Assembly (NCBI GenBank): GCA_948567375.1
Contig: OX419756.1
Location: forward strand, 51,748,552-51,812,551
Direction: 5' to 3'
From: Lunularia cruciata
Lineage: Eukaryota > Streptophyta > Marchantiopsida > Lunulariales > Lunulariaceae
DNA length: 64,000 nt
The notes beneath the pieces are model-generated. The model made no database searches, was not told the origin of the DNA, and saw only the letters and a list, made by a program, of their open reading frames with translations. The position numbers and the translations under genes were made by a program. This document shows, piece by piece, positions 23,189 to 35,512 of the stretch (positions are counted from its first letter, which is position 1; each line of letters starts with the position of its first letter).

Positions 23189-24083
23189 TTTACCCTCGGA
23201 CTAAGATTTCACTTTGTCCTTAAAGTGAAGGTCTCTCTACCTTTTATGATACATCTTCAACTTATCATGGCTAATCCCATCAAAGTGTCTTCCTCCCAAC
23301 TCCTTAAGATCATAGGTGTAAATGCCCCACACCTTCTCCACTATGAAAGGTCCAAAGTACTTAGGCAAAAACTTCTTTTGTACTCTATTGAATCAAATGG
23401 AATCAAACAACATTACCCAATCACCTTCTTTGAAAGGCTCCACCTTGCCTTGCCTATTGTCATAGCTCTTTTTTTTTTCTTTTACGCTTGCTCTACTCAA
23501 ACCATAGCAACTACCATTGCCTCTTCCAATTCCATGAGTTGATCCTTCCTTGACTTCTTTGCATCACCTCCTTGTGCTTTCTTCAATCTCCTATGAATGC
23601 TTTGGAAGGTAGGAAGATCAAAGTGAATAGGTAAGGTTGACTCAATATCATATACCAATTGAAATGGAGAGTATCTAGTGGAAGTATTCATGGTTGTCCT
23701 ATACTCCCAAAAAATTGCATGAATCCTCTTGTCCCAATGATGTTTAGCCCCCTCCATTTATGCATATTTGGCAAAACATAATGCGCAAGGTTTGATTGGT
23801 TCTCTCTACCAAGCCATTGGAATTTGGCTTATGGGATGTAGTTACTCTATGTGTGATAGAAAAATGTCATAGCATAAGTATAGTTATGCTTCCTATAAAC
23901 TCTCATCCTCTGTCATAAACCAACTCCAAAGGACATCCAAACCTAGTGATAATGCATTCATAAGGAAATCTTCCAACTTCATTCTTGTCCCTCAATGGTC
24001 TAGCCTCAAACCACTAGGTACAATAATTAGTAACTACCACAATGTACCAATTCTTCCTTGGGGTTCTATTGAGAGGACTATTA
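23189..24083 (-). pseudogene. Integrase remnant of family-B Ty3/Gypsy element
   Basis: On the minus strand, broken reading gives integrase-core pieces: RKNWYIVVVTNY, ITRFGCPLELVYDRG, TSHKPNSNGLVERTNQTLR. The integrase C-terminal part follows at 23497-23757 (HHWDKRIHAIFWEYRTTMNT, SPFQLVYDIESTLPI). These match the DDE core and the WAYRTT/TPFQLVYG region of Ty3/Gypsy integrases. Stops and frameshifts are present. LTR 9 interrupts it at 24084, and about 60 more bp of the same integrase follow at 27828-27888. It catalysed insertion when intact; it is inactive now. Confidence 0.75.
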
Positions 24084-24088
24084 GTGGG

Positions 24089-27000
24089 TGTGACAACCCG
24101 TCAAATATCACTTTTGCGGTAATCGGGTAAGTAAAGTTTGTTCCCGTAGAGATACGATTCAGAATTGGTCAAATACAAAGTCAAACAGTAACTTGTAGTT
24201 CTTCTTGATTTCTTCTTTAATCTCTCAGGTAGAAACTACACCCAAAAGAGAGTAACAAGCTCACAATCTTGACAACTTGTCACAAATACACACACACATA
24301 ATCACAACATAGCAAATTCTGTCCAAACAACTCTTGATTGTGATGATTCAGATTCTCCCAAAGACGGCACTTTACTACAAAGAACGATTTCACCCCAAAA
24401 TTGTGTTCCACCCCTCCACTGAAGGCACAACTTCCTCGATCAAAATTGCTTCACATCAACTTTGTGTGGCACACACAAATGTAGAATACTAGCAACACTA
24501 CAATTCCTCTCAGATCTGTCAAGGCATTGCTCCAATGCACTTCACTTAGGATCAAACACACAGAATGAAGATCAAGGCTGCAGAATCCAACATCCACATA
24601 CACACTGACTTGCACTTCAAAATTCTCCACACACTCACAAACACAAACACAGAATTGACAATTGGAATTGAGCTCAAGCAACGAGCATTGAAAACAACAC
24701 TTCGCTTTATCTATCTTTAGAAATATGAATACTGAACAACATAATATTGTGAATGCTCCCCTTAAGTACTGAAGCAAACGGCAATTCTTCCTACCTATGC
24801 ACCGCTTCCTAACATCTCTTCCTACCTACAGATCCAAACTGACAATCCATCTCTTCATATCTGCCTCTTCCTATCTCAAAATTGATATTTACCCCGATCC
24901 GATGTCTACTTCATCATCGGCTTCCAAACCCAATGATCTTCCTAGTACTTCTCCTTCTTCGGGTATATCTACAACTACTAATTCCTTCACTACTTCTACT
25001 ACTTCTACACTAGGAACTACAATTGCACTAAGGAGTGACTTATCTAACTCTTTATCTCCTGACCCACTCCTCTCTAATGTGTCAAATAACAAGTCCAATG
25101 ACATCTGAACTCCGATTTTTGCAACATCGGACTTCCTTTCCACTGTCACACTATTCCTAATTTTCTCTAACTCTTAATTGACTAAATCTAATCTGAGACT
25201 GACATTGTCTTCTACTTCTAACATCTTCTAGTCTACTCGCTCCCTTAATTGGATCAGCAAAGTGTTCATATCCACATCTTTGGCTTTTCTCTTCCAAGTT
25301 TCCTGCACAAGCAACTTTAACTCATGTAGACGTGCTTCTTCCAATCTCCCTTTAGCCTCCGTGCTTAAGATTGCTTGCAACTTTCCTGCAACTTCTCCTA
25401 CTGATTCTGACTCATACCCTTGATATCGCTCTGCCTTCAACTCTTCACAGTACATCTTCAACTCATCTTTGTACTCAGCAGCAAGCATCTTCTTCTCCTC
25501 CGCATACTGTGCACTTTGTAACTCAGCACTTTGTACTAGCTCTCGCAATTGTTCTTCTTCTTCATGCTTGACTGCTAACTCCCTCTGCCATGCTTGATCC
25601 TTCCCAGCTGCACTCTTCTTCAAGCTGTCCAACTCCTGCTCCATTATTGCTATTGTCACCTTCAAATGAATATTCTCGATGCGCACATCACTCACTTCCT
25701 CCTTCATTTTTCTCAGCCACATTGCCTGCTCCTTCAATTCCCCTGCTTGCTTCTATAGTTCTTTCCCTCTTGACTCGCAGCTCTCTTGTAACATCTTGAA
25801 AGTCTTCTTCTTCAAGACTTCCTCCCTCTGAATTTCTCCAATTTCTTCATTTCTTCGGACTTGTTGCTCCTACAACCCCTTCACTTCACTCAACAAATGC
25901 TTCACCACCTGCAACTCATTCATCACCTTTCTACGATCTTGGGGAATTTCTTTCCAATGCTCCTTCAGTAGCTCCAGCAACGGTGTGACAACCTTTGTTA
26001 GATACAGTATCCCACCAAAGTTATCTTCATCTTCGTCGCCATCTTTGTCTTTGTACTTTGGCTCCTTCATTGGCTCCTTCTTCTACAGGCGTGATCTTCA
26101 TATCTTCAGAGACACCGCTTCTGAACTCTCTTCTCCTTTACTGATTGAACTCAGCCCCACAAGATACTCCTCCTTTTCCTCAGGTCTCTGCTTATCCACC
26201 ACCAGGGCTACGCAATGACTTGTTGTTCTAGGTACTCTGTCAATCATCGCATGACAAGCTTCACTGACTCCAACTGCTTGCTGAACCTCAAGTTCCCCCT
26301 CACTCTCACTTCCAGACTCCTCACTTTGTAAGGTGAGTTCATCCTCTTTGGATTCCTCTCCTTGCGACTCTCATTCCGATGATGCTTCTCTCACCATCTT
26401 CTTACTCTACACAACCAATCTTTGAGTCTTCCTTTGAGCTGGAGGCAATTTGCTTCTTCGAGTTTACTGCGCTTCTTCTTCTTCAAACTTGTGACTTCTT
26501 CCATCTTCCATTGTCCTATCTTCAAGAAGTGTTCATCATTGGCTCGCAAGTGTGTCATATATTTTTGCTCTTCTTCATCCGCTTCCCATCTTAAATTAGG
26601 ATGGAAATGGGACACCATGTGATGCCTCTCCTCCATTGTTAGCAAATTCAACCCAAAGTAGAAGTGTGCTGCAAATGGTGCAAAATAATGGGGAGGCAAA
26701 CCTGTCCTCTAATTGATCACCATCTGCCTTGTTTGGTGGTGAAAAAACTTCACCCAATTCACCTTTACCCCTACAAACATCTGGTGGAAGAAGACCGCTT
26801 GCTGCATGTCCACGTAAGTTGTTCGTTCTGGCTTGAACATGGCCATCATCACCCCATGATACTTCTCCTAATTGGATCACGATAGGACTCCACCTTGTAG
26901 CCATTTGTGGTTCTCGGAGCAAAGAAAGAGTTTTAGATTTTTGCCGTCTCTTCTACAGCATCACACTTTTGATAGAAGGTGATCCCCATTGGTTCTCTTG

Positions 27001-27822
27001 CTTCCTTCCCCAACACTAACCTCCAATCTGACTCAGTCCATCAACCCAGATTTCCTCTCTTTGCTTCAACTTCGAGACCCTCCTCACAATTACTAGCAAC
27101 TATCTCTGCCATCACTCTTGGGAAACTGAAATTCCAATTCCATGCTAAAAACGTAATACAAAGTCTATTCAAGACCTCAATTCTGGCTACCACATCTAAC
27201 CTACAAATTGTGAAACTTTGCACCACCAGAGCATTTGTGACCTTCTTTGCTATGATCTGCTCTCTCATTCTTCGGCACTGAAAGATGATGCCCTCTCCTG
27301 GACGAGACACTCTAACCCCTTCTGGATTTTGGAAAGTTGCACTCTCAATTGGCTTCCAGACACGCATTACTGCAGGACAACAACTCAAAGGAATTGGAAA
27401 TTTACTTGGCATATTCAACTTGTCCCTGTGCAATTGCAATTTTATATTACCCCGAATTGCATTCATTCTTCAATCAATTTCAAATTTGACTTCCCCTCTT
27501 CTGTATGTTGATGTCCTGTCACTATCAAGACATGCTTCTTCTACCTCCGCCATTTCTTGAAGTGTACTTTCTTGCCACGAACCAAGGTTGTTAGACGGTC
27601 TTCGTATCACCTGCGCTTTCCGACCTGAAGACAATGCTCTTTGGACTTTTTTCTGTTGTACCCCTCTTTTGAGTACCTCCATCATCAGATCCAATCTCAC
27701 TTTCTTTGGATTTCCTCCAAAGTCACTTCCGTCCATTCTTCTTTTGCAATTTGGCTTTGCGTGCTTACTTCTTCCCTCAAATGCTAATAAACAAAAAAAA
27801 AACAAAAAATGTGGGGATCACA
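24089..27822 (-). mobile_element. Family-A solo LTR 9, complete reference copy (3734 bp)
   Basis: It begins TGTGACAACCCG at 24089 and ends GTGGGGATCACA at 27822. A perfect 5-bp duplication GTGGG lies at 24084-24088 and 27823-27827. Nothing is nested inside, so it gives the full LTR length directly. Integrase reading of the family-B element flanks it on both sides. TG...CA-type ends and a 5-bp duplication are what retroviral-type integration leaves. Confidence 0.9.
24890..27805 (-). pseudogene. LTR-encoded protein, most complete copy by segment content (LTR 9)
   Basis: All segments appear on the minus strand. Basic N-terminus: 27470-27805 (RRMDGSDFGGNPKKVRLDL). N-terminal conserved block: 27041-27466 (MRVWKPIESATFQNPEGVRV, then FTICRLDVVARIEVLNRL and TFLAWNWNFSFPRVMAEIV). 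Second block: 26391-26930 (PPHYFAPFAAHFYFGLNLL). Acidic linker: about 26070-26390. Coiled coil: 25228-25737. Tail: 24889-25149 (KIGVQMSLDLLFDTLERSGS). A few stops and shifts break an otherwise continuous frame of roughly 940-970 codons, which occupies about 2.9 kb of the LTR. Function is not known. No RT, protease, zinc knuckle, helicase or nuclease motif is visible. Confidence 0.75.
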
Positions 27823-27827
27823 GTGGG

Positions 27828-27888
27828 CTAATGTGCATTGCATTTGGTGGACTGGTTTTGCATGTGACTCAACCTCTATCTTTTGCTC
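27828..27888 (-). pseudogene. Second piece of the family-B integrase remnant
   Basis: This short stretch between LTR 9 and LTR 10 reads on the minus strand as SHAKPVHQMQCTLAH, just upstream of the integrase catalytic core. Its left neighbour across LTR 9 is the core itself. LTR 10 cuts it at 27889, so the integrase zinc-finger part is missing. Confidence 0.55.
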
Positions 27889-27949
27889 TGTGGTACCACA
27901 TTTTTTAGTTTTATTATATTTTGGAGAAGAAGTGTTCAGTCAAAGTTGT

Positions 27950-30900
27950 ATTGACAACAAAATGGCAACAAAAGGAGAATCATGTCTTTGGGTTGAACCC
28001 AAAGTAATTTACTTCATGTCAAGAAAGAAGAACTTGGATCAGACTTGTCAAAGAGAAACCCGAGGTAAGGAAACTTCACCTCGGGGTGATCAACCCAATG
28101 CAAAGACAACATAACAACTTTCCTTTAGGTTTATCAACCAAGAAAAAAGCAAGAAAATGGCTAAGGTGCAAGTGGCTAAACACTACAGTGCCAAGAGGAA
28201 CTCATGCAAAATGTGTGATTATCAATGAGCGACGGAGGAATGACCATGCATCAAAGAACTATAAAATCAAAACTTTGTTGAGGGGATTTCAAAACATCAC
28301 ACAAGTATCCTAAGCCATTAAGTAGTCAATCCAAAGGAATGCCTATTGCAAAGCCATTCAAGAGTTTGATGTTTAAAAATCTTGAGAGAGTTAGGATCTT
28401 GCATCCAAGAGATGGAAGAATTATCTTCCAACTATCACAAATGAGAGATTGCACATTGCCAATGAGGGGTGAGAAGAAGATTCCCACACTCACATTGAAA
28501 AATCCTATGATTTAGAGGCTAGATGTAATAGAAAGGATCAAAGTCTTGAGTAGACTTCAGATCACTTTTTTGGCTTGGAATTGGAACTTGAGTTTTCCAA
28601 GGTTCATGGTAGAAGTAGCTATGAGTGATTGTGAGGAGGGGCCAAAGGAAGAAGGAAAGAGAGGCAATCCGGCTCAATGGATAGAGTCAGATTGGAGATT
28701 GGTCCTAGGCATCCTAGGACCAAACATGTGAGGCTTGTGAGGAAACTAGAGCAACATTCTTGGACAAGGGAGAGTCTATAGAAGAGACCAAGGAAATCCA
28801 AAATTCCTTTAGTGTTTTGTGTACAAAGAACGGGTATAAGGTTAATACCTATTGAGATCTATTGAGGTGAAGAATTGTTAGGGCAATGATGGCTCTCTTC
28901 AAGCCAGATTGGACCACATACATAATGAAGCATCAAGTGGTGTTTCTCCACCAGCTGTTTGCAAGAGCATAATGAATTGGGCAAAGTGTTTTTGTGACAA
29001 CCCAACAAGTATCACTTTTGCAATAATCAAGTAAATATAGTTCATTCCCATAGAGATACTAGTAAAAAATGGTCAAATACAAAGCAAATAGTAACACTTC
29101 AATTCTTCTTGGTTGCGTCTTTAATCTCTTAGGTAGAAACCGCACCAAGAAGAGAGTAATAAACATTAACTCATAGTTTTGTCACAAATTACACACCCAT
29201 AATCACAATACTCTCAAATCTTTCCAAACCAACTTTGATTGTGACAATTCAGATTCTCCCAAAAATAGCTACTTCATTGCAAAAAGACTTTTCCATAGAA
29301 TTGAGTTCCACCCCTCCACTAAAAGCACAACTTCCTTGATCAAAATACTTCACATCAAACTCATGCCACACTCACAAATGTAGCATACTACCAACACTAC
29401 AATTCCTCAAAAATCTGTCAAGGCATTGCTTCAATTGCACTTCACTGAAGATCAAACACAAAGATTGAAGATCAAGGCTACGGAATCCAACATCCAAAAA
29501 ACACACTGATTTGCACTTCAAAATTCTCTACACACTCACAAACACAAGCACAAACTTGATACTCGGAATTAAGCTCAAGCAACAAGCATTGAAAATAAAC
29601 ACTTTGCTTTATCTATCTTAAAAAACTATGAATATTGAACAACATTACACTACAAAAGCATCCTTTAAATAGGCCAAGCTCTTGATGGTTATCTAACTTT
29701 CTAAACTACTTCCTAACAATCTCTAGATCCAAAATGGTAATCCATTTCTTCATATCTGTTGATTCTTGTCTCAAATCTATTACTACTCTGATCCAATATC
29801 AATTTCTACTTTTGCTTCCAAACTCAAAGTAACTTCCTTTGTATCTTACACTTTGGATCTGTCTACTACCACTAAATCTTCTACCACTTCTAGTATTTCT
29901 TTAGTCTGAACTACAATTAAAGACATGGGTAAACTATTTACATCCTTATCTTGCAACCCACTTTCTCCTAATGTCTCAAATAACATATCCAAAGACACTT
30001 ATTGTCTGATTTGCACTTTGTGTTCATTTGTTATTGCTATTATTCCTTCAATTTCTATCCTATCTTCAATCTTAACTAAAATTAAAGTCACGGATATCCT
30101 AACTATCTCTTCTTTCTCTATCCTAACTATTTTAGACGCTTCAGATATTTGACCCAAAGACTCCTGCATCCAATGTTTAACTACCTTGGATTGTGTCACC
30201 TTTGTCTTGAGGCAAAGTTTTGGGACTTGAAGTCGTGTAAACTTGAAGTCATATAAACCCAAAGAACCCAACACAAAATCACTCACTACTCCATACATCT
30301 AGAAACTTTACAATTTTGGTGGCAACAAAAAGCTCTGAAGAAGACACTTCCAACGAGACATATCACACACGATTTGGATACGTAGTCAATGAGATACAGG
30401 CCCCGCAGTAATCATGACTTGTAACATCCATTTTGATACAAAGTTCCCCTCATTCTAGTCCAATCCTCCTTTGGGTCTGCCCTCCTTCTGGTTCAATCCA
30501 ATTTCTTCTTCCTCTAACACAAATTTGACTTCCTTGGATCAGATCAAAACATAGGCTTCTCCTTGTTTCTTCTCCATTTGGGTTCAATTTGGTTTCAATA
30601 GTGCACTTCTTCTTCAAAACTTGGCAAAAATGTAAAATGTGGGTACCACAGTTTTCACTAGCAAACAAGGCAGATAGTCTGCAATTGGAGGGATCAATTG
30701 CTGCCACATTATCTCATGCTGTTCATAGTGCATTTCTACTTCAAGATGAACTTGCTGAAGGTAGAGGAGAGGAAGAAGATGGTCTCATACTTTCATCTAG
30801 ACCTAGGAAGAGAAGCCGATGAAGAAGAGCAACAATACATTCTCTAACTCCGATGGAGCAATGAACACTTTGCCAAGACAAGCCAATATATGAGAATGCA

Positions 30901-32560
30901 GCCAAAGATTCCAAGGACAAAGAAGTGAAGTCATCCCGAGGAGATTGGTGCCCCCCATTCAACCAAGAAAGACAAGAAGGCTACTATTGAGGCACGAGGT
31001 CATTGTGAGGGAGCCATCATTGGCAAAATAATCAAAAGGAGAAGCTGAGACAAAGTCAGAGGACTTGGCAAATGAAGGAGAGGTAGAGCTCACCCTAAAG
31101 AGTGGTGAATCGAGCAATGGAAGTGATGAAGAATTGTAGGTAAAATAGCTAGTGGAAGAAGTGGTTGAGGAGGAAGATTGGGAGTTCTACAAAGCAATGG
31201 ATCACATGGAAGGAGGAAACATGTTGTGTCTAGAGTTGCTTGCGGTGGATATCAAAGCGTAGAGAGCTGAAGAGCATAGGTTGGTGGTTTCCAAGGAACA
31301 AGAGCAAAGAAGTCTAAGCAAACCAAAGTTACATGTCCACGTAAAGCATGAAGCATGGAAGATGAAGATGCCAGCTTGGAGGAGGTTACTCTTAAGGTGA
31401 GAAGATCAAGACTTTGGAGTAAGGGGCAGATAGAAGAAGCACAAACACAAGATATGAATGAATACAAAGACATTGTAGAAGAACAAGCTGGGGGTGAAGT
31501 CACGTACCTGTCTAAAATTGTTTGTCCCTTGTTGATAATGTTATGGAAGATTAAGCTAGAGCTGAGGAGAGATCATCCAGAAGCAAAGCATGAATTACAG
31601 GTTGTGAAGTATTTGAAGGAAGAGATTACTCAATTAAGGAGGAAGCTAAATGAAGGAGAGAAGCACACAGAGGAGCTTTGGTTGAAAAAGTCCTAAGAGA
31701 GAAGAGATTTGTGAACTTACAAGAGTCTTTCAAGAAACAAGGAGTTGAGATGGAAGTGAAGGAAAAAGAATTGAGGAAGTAGAAGATAGCTTTGGAGAAG
31801 TTGAAGAAGGAATTTGATGAAGTGAGCGTTGAGGTCATATATTCAAAAGCAATTGCTGTTGTGATGGAGTAGGAGTTGGAGAGCTTGAAGGCAATGGCAA
31901 CATAAAAGATGAAGCTTGGCAAAGAGAGCTAGCAGGGAGAAATAGAGAAGAAGAGCGCTTGCAAGGACTAGTCATCAATGTGGAAGCCCAACTTGCCAAA
32001 TATGTGGATGAGAAGGAATTGTTGCAACAAGTGGGAGGAGTAGTAGAGAAACTCGGTATGATGTTGAGAGTAGAAGCCGAGGTAAAGATAGAAGAAGTAC
32101 GTCTGCATGGGTTAACGTTGTTAGTGCAAGAGACAAAGAAGAGAAAGGCAAAGGAGATGGATCTGAATAATCTTTTCATTTTCCTGAGAGAAAGAGTAGA
32201 TAGGACAGTTGGTGAAGTAGGAGATAATGTTTGTCTCAAGTTAGAATTAGTGAAATCTGAGTTAGAACAGATTTGAAGTAGTGTGAAGTTAGAAATCTGA
32301 GCCAAAGTAAGGGATGTAGTAGTGCAAGTGACTTTGGATGAGTTGTTTGAGATTTTAGAGAAGAGTGGGTCAAAAGATAAGAAGATAGAATGCCCATGAG
32401 TTCAATTGCAGTTCAGATTGAAGAAGTGATAGAAATTGTAGAAGATGTAGAAGTGGATAGAGCCAAAGCAAATGAAGCAAAGCAAGTTACATTGGGTTTA
32501 GTAGAAGAAGAGGGAGTAGAGATCGGATTGGATTCACAACCAATTTGAGATTTGAATTGA
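27950..32560 (+). pseudogene. LTR-encoded protein remnant in LTR 10, split by LTR 11
   Basis: Plus-strand pieces: N-terminal block at 28200-28730 (RLQITFLAWNWNLSFPRFM), second block at about 28830-28990, cut by LTR 11 and resuming at 30656. The acidic linker lies at about 30990-31190, coiled coil at 31355-31700 and 31740-32276 (EVRLHGLTLLVQETKKRKAK), and tail to about 32550. Shifts and stops are numerous. The two halves join without loss at the duplication GTTTT, which shows the frame predates LTR 11. Confidence 0.65.
28993..30650 (-). mobile_element. Family-A solo LTR 11, short class (1658 bp)
   Basis: It begins TGTGACAACCC at 28993 and ends GTGGGTACCACA at 30650. A perfect 5-bp duplication GTTTT lies at 28988-28992 and 30651-30655. 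It keeps the tail-coding region (29999-30298) but lacks the coiled coil and globular blocks. The host frame AAGTGTTTTCACTAGC is rebuilt when the insert is removed; the intact form GTGTTTTCACC is visible at 40187-40197. Confidence 0.9.
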
Positions 32561-32637
32561 CAGATAATAGGAGTGGGTTGCCATTTTGGATTTGGATATT
32601 GTTAGGAAACTGTATAGTAGTTAGTTAATTGTCAAAT

Positions 32638-34477
32638 TGTAGTACCCACATATTTCATATTGGACGAGTTTTAAAGAAGAAGTGCATTACTGAAACCAAA
32701 TTGAATCCAAATGGAGAAGAAATGATGAGAAGCTTGTATTTTGATTTGACCTGAAGAAGTCAACTTCATGTCAAAGGAAGAGGAGGAAGGAGGTCAAACG
32801 CAAAAAGAATGTACTTCACATCGGAATGAAGGTTGTAGGTCAGGATTATTGCGGGGGCCATATCTCAATGACTACATGTCCAAATCATCCATGTTATGTC
32901 TTGTTGGAACCTTGTTCAGGGCTTTCTATTGCTACCAAAGGAGGTCTGTAGTAGAAGTTACAAGCATTTGAAGGTTCTAGAGTAGATGTATAAAGTAGTT
33001 GAGTATCTTTGGGTTCACAATACTTTGGGTCTACGTTCTTTGGGTCCCTACTACTTTGGGTTAGAGGCTTCTTTGCCTCAGGACAAAGGTGACCAGATCT
33101 GAGGGAGTCAGACCTCATAGTGTAGTGAAGGTGACTTCGGGAGTCTTGCCAAAAACATGGGAGGAAGTTAGAGTAGGGAAAGAAGATATTTAGGATACCC
33201 ATGACTTCAATTTCAATTCTAATTGAAGATAAGATAGAATTTGAAGAGAAATAATAGTAGTAAATGAACCTAAAGTGCAAGATTAGACAAGTAAGTGTCT
33301 TCAGGTCAGTTACATGAGTGATTAGGGGAAAGTGGGTTACAAATTGAAGGCATAGATAGTGTACACATGCTTTCAATTACAATTCTTGATGAGGATGTAG
33401 TAGAATTAGCAAAGGAATTGATAGTAGTTAGACCCAAAGTAAGAGAAGTAGGAGTGCAAGTGTCTTTGGATTTGACACTTGACACTTTAGAGAAGAGTGG
33501 GTCGGAAGATAAAGAGTTAGAAAGGTTACCCATGATGGGAATTGCAAGTCAGAGTGAAGATGTGTTTGAATTGGTAGAAGAGCTAGTAGTTGTAAAACCT
33601 GAGGATAGAGTAGTATGTGAGGTTACTTTGGGATCGGGTTTGGAAGTTGAGGAAGTAGACATCGGATTGGATTAGTAACAATTTTGAGATTTGAAGAGGC
33701 AGATATGAAGAGGTGGATTGTCATTTCAGATCTACATGTAGGTAAAGTTGGTATAGAATGGTTTATTAGTTAGTAATTGTTGAAGTGATCTGCCTATTTA
33801 AGGGAGGCATTTGCAGTGTTATGTTGTTTAGTACTTTATGAGAATAAATAAAGCAAAGTGTTGTGAAGTAGTTCTCGTTGCTTGAGCTTGATTTTGAGTA
33901 TCAACATTGTGTTTCTGTTTGTGTTTGTGTGTGTGTGTGTGGAGAATTTTGAAGTGTAAGTCAAAGTGTTTGTTGGATGTTGGATTCTGCAACCTTGATC
34001 TTCATTCTGTGTGTTTGATCCTAAGTGAGGTGCAATCAAAGCAATGCCTTGACAGATCTGAGAGGAATTGTAGTGTTGGTAGTATTCTGCAATTATGAGT
34101 GTAGCGTAGTGTTGATGTGAAGCAATTTTGATTGAGGAATTTGTGCCTTCAATGGAGGGGTGGAACACAATTTTGAGGCAAAGTCGTTTTGTAGTGAAGT
34201 GCCATTTTTAGGAGAGATTCAATCATCACAATCAAGATTGTTTGGAAAGATTTGATGGAGTTGTGATTATGGGTGGCAAATTGTTGTGACAAGACTGCAA
34301 GTCAATGCTCGTTACTCTCTTCTTTTTGTGGTTTCTACTTGAGAGATTAAAGAGGAACCCAAGAAGAACTCAACTTGTTACTTCGCTTTGTATTTAGACA
34401 TTTATGACTAGTATCTCCATGGGAACAAACTTTACTTACCTGATTACCGCAAAAGTGATATTTTCAGGGTTGTCACA
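32638..34477 (+). mobile_element. Family-A solo LTR 12, short class (1840 bp)
   Basis: It starts TGTAGTACCCACA at 32638 and ends GGGTTGTCACA at 34477. Flanks are CAAAT (32633-32637) and CAAAG (34478-34482), one mismatch. It contains a partly duplicated tail-coding region (33290-33675), a TATTTAAG box at 33795 and an AATAAATAAA motif at 33843. It lacks the long coiled-coil body. It inserted downstream of the reading frame of LTR 10. Confidence 0.8.
33367..33675 (+). pseudogene. Tail domain of the LTR-encoded protein retained in LTR 12
   Basis: An open stretch of about 100 codons reads KVREVGVQVSLDLTLDTLEK, SGSEDKELERLP, VVKPEDRVV, and ends in EEVDIGLD and a stop. The same tail closes the long frames in LTRs 4, 9 and 18. 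Just upstream (33180-33330) a second, more decayed copy of the same motif lies in tandem. This is the part short-class LTRs keep, next to the putative promoter. Confidence 0.55.
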
Positions 34478-34591
34478 CAAAGTGCTCAAATATTCAAAGG
34501 AAACATTTGCAGTGTTGTGTTGTTCAATATTCATATTTTTAAAGTGCTATAACTTAGTGCTAGTCATTTCAGCTTAATTCCGAGCATCAAT

Positions 34592-34762
34592 TGTGACAAC
34601 CCGACAAATATCACTTTTGCGGTAATCAGGTAAGTAAAGTTTGTTCCCACAAAGATAATGGTCAGAAATGTCCAAATACAAAGTCAAATATTACAATGTA
34701 GTTCTTCTTGGTTGCGTCTTTAATCTCTCAAGAACCCACACCTAGAATTGAGATTTCTCATA
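34592..34762 (-). mobile_element. Family-A LTR 13 remnant, probable 3' LTR of element D
   Basis: TGTGACAACCCGAC at 34592 starts about 170 bp of typical family-A LTR in minus sense, ending near the ACACCTAGAA motif. It lies on the correct side and in the correct orientation to be the 3' LTR of minus-strand element D. Most of it has been lost, and a family-C LTR follows directly. The left flank is TCAAT; no right partner was found. Confidence 0.5.
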
Positions 34763-35512
34763 ACTTGGTGTAATACCAAGGGTCAGCCATATGATCTAGA
34801 TGTGAAATTCGGTTTGGTAACATCTAGAATGATGTTATACATTATGGTCAAAACAGATCAGATAGAAGTATCACCAAAAGAGTACTTCTACTAATAGGGC
34901 ATAAACCGAAATAGACTTGAGAACCTTAGAACCAATAGCTAGACATATGATTTAAAGGTGAGAATTGGTTTGGTAACATCTGGAAGGATGTTACACATGA
35001 TGGACTAAACAGATCAGAAAGAGGTATCACCAAAAGAGGACTTCTACTAATAGAGTAGGAACCGAAATATGTCTGAAATCTTTGAAGGCAATTTCGGAGG
35101 CCTAAACGGATGAATTAGGCCTCAAAAATGTGCACACCCCCCCCCCCAAATAGAGGAAAGGCTGGCCTTCCCTCCCCCCTGGTTTGTCTTGTCAAGAGAT
35201 TTCCAACGGTACCTTACTCATGTGATTCTGAGATTCCTACATGATGATTCTCTAAAAGATTCCCTCCGGTCAAAGCTCGTTTGACCAACCAGATAGGACC
35301 TAGACCATACAGGTCACCCATCCAAGTAAGTAATCCAAGGGTGGAGCTTGCTGACATGTCACCTATCTGTGTCTCTAATCCTATGGTGGAGCTTCCTTGG
35401 AGGAGATCCTCTTTGCCTATATAATAAAGAGAAGGTGCTCCCTTGGGGCATCGAATGTTTGAGTGTGCAATCTGTGTTTTCTCTCTTCTCTTGTCCTTGG
35501 AGTATTACACTT
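34763..35512 (-). mobile_element. Family-C LTR
   Basis: In minus sense it starts TGTAATACTCCAAGG next to the broken integrase of D at about 35512. It contains TATATAATAAAGAG-like promoter/poly(A) sequence near 35420 (plus strand TTGCCTATATAATAAAG). A run of Cs lies near 35137-35147. A related copy lies at 58437-59060 in the other orientation, sharing ATGCCCCAAAGGAGCACC-type sequence and the AGGCCTAATTCATCC segment. The left edge is approximate and I found no convincing target duplication. Confidence 0.55.

Larger units (their letters stand above)
27889..34591 (+). mobile_element. Family-A LTR 10 (contains LTR 11 and LTR 12), cut by element D
   Basis: It begins TGTGGTACCACA at 27889, preceded by TGCTC, the presumed left duplication. 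LTR 11 (28993-30650) and LTR 12 (32638-34477) are nested in it, and its reading resumes exactly after each. At 34592 a family-A LTR end in the opposite orientation, probably the 3' LTR of element D, interrupts it before its own end, so the right duplication is not seen. Confidence 0.75.
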
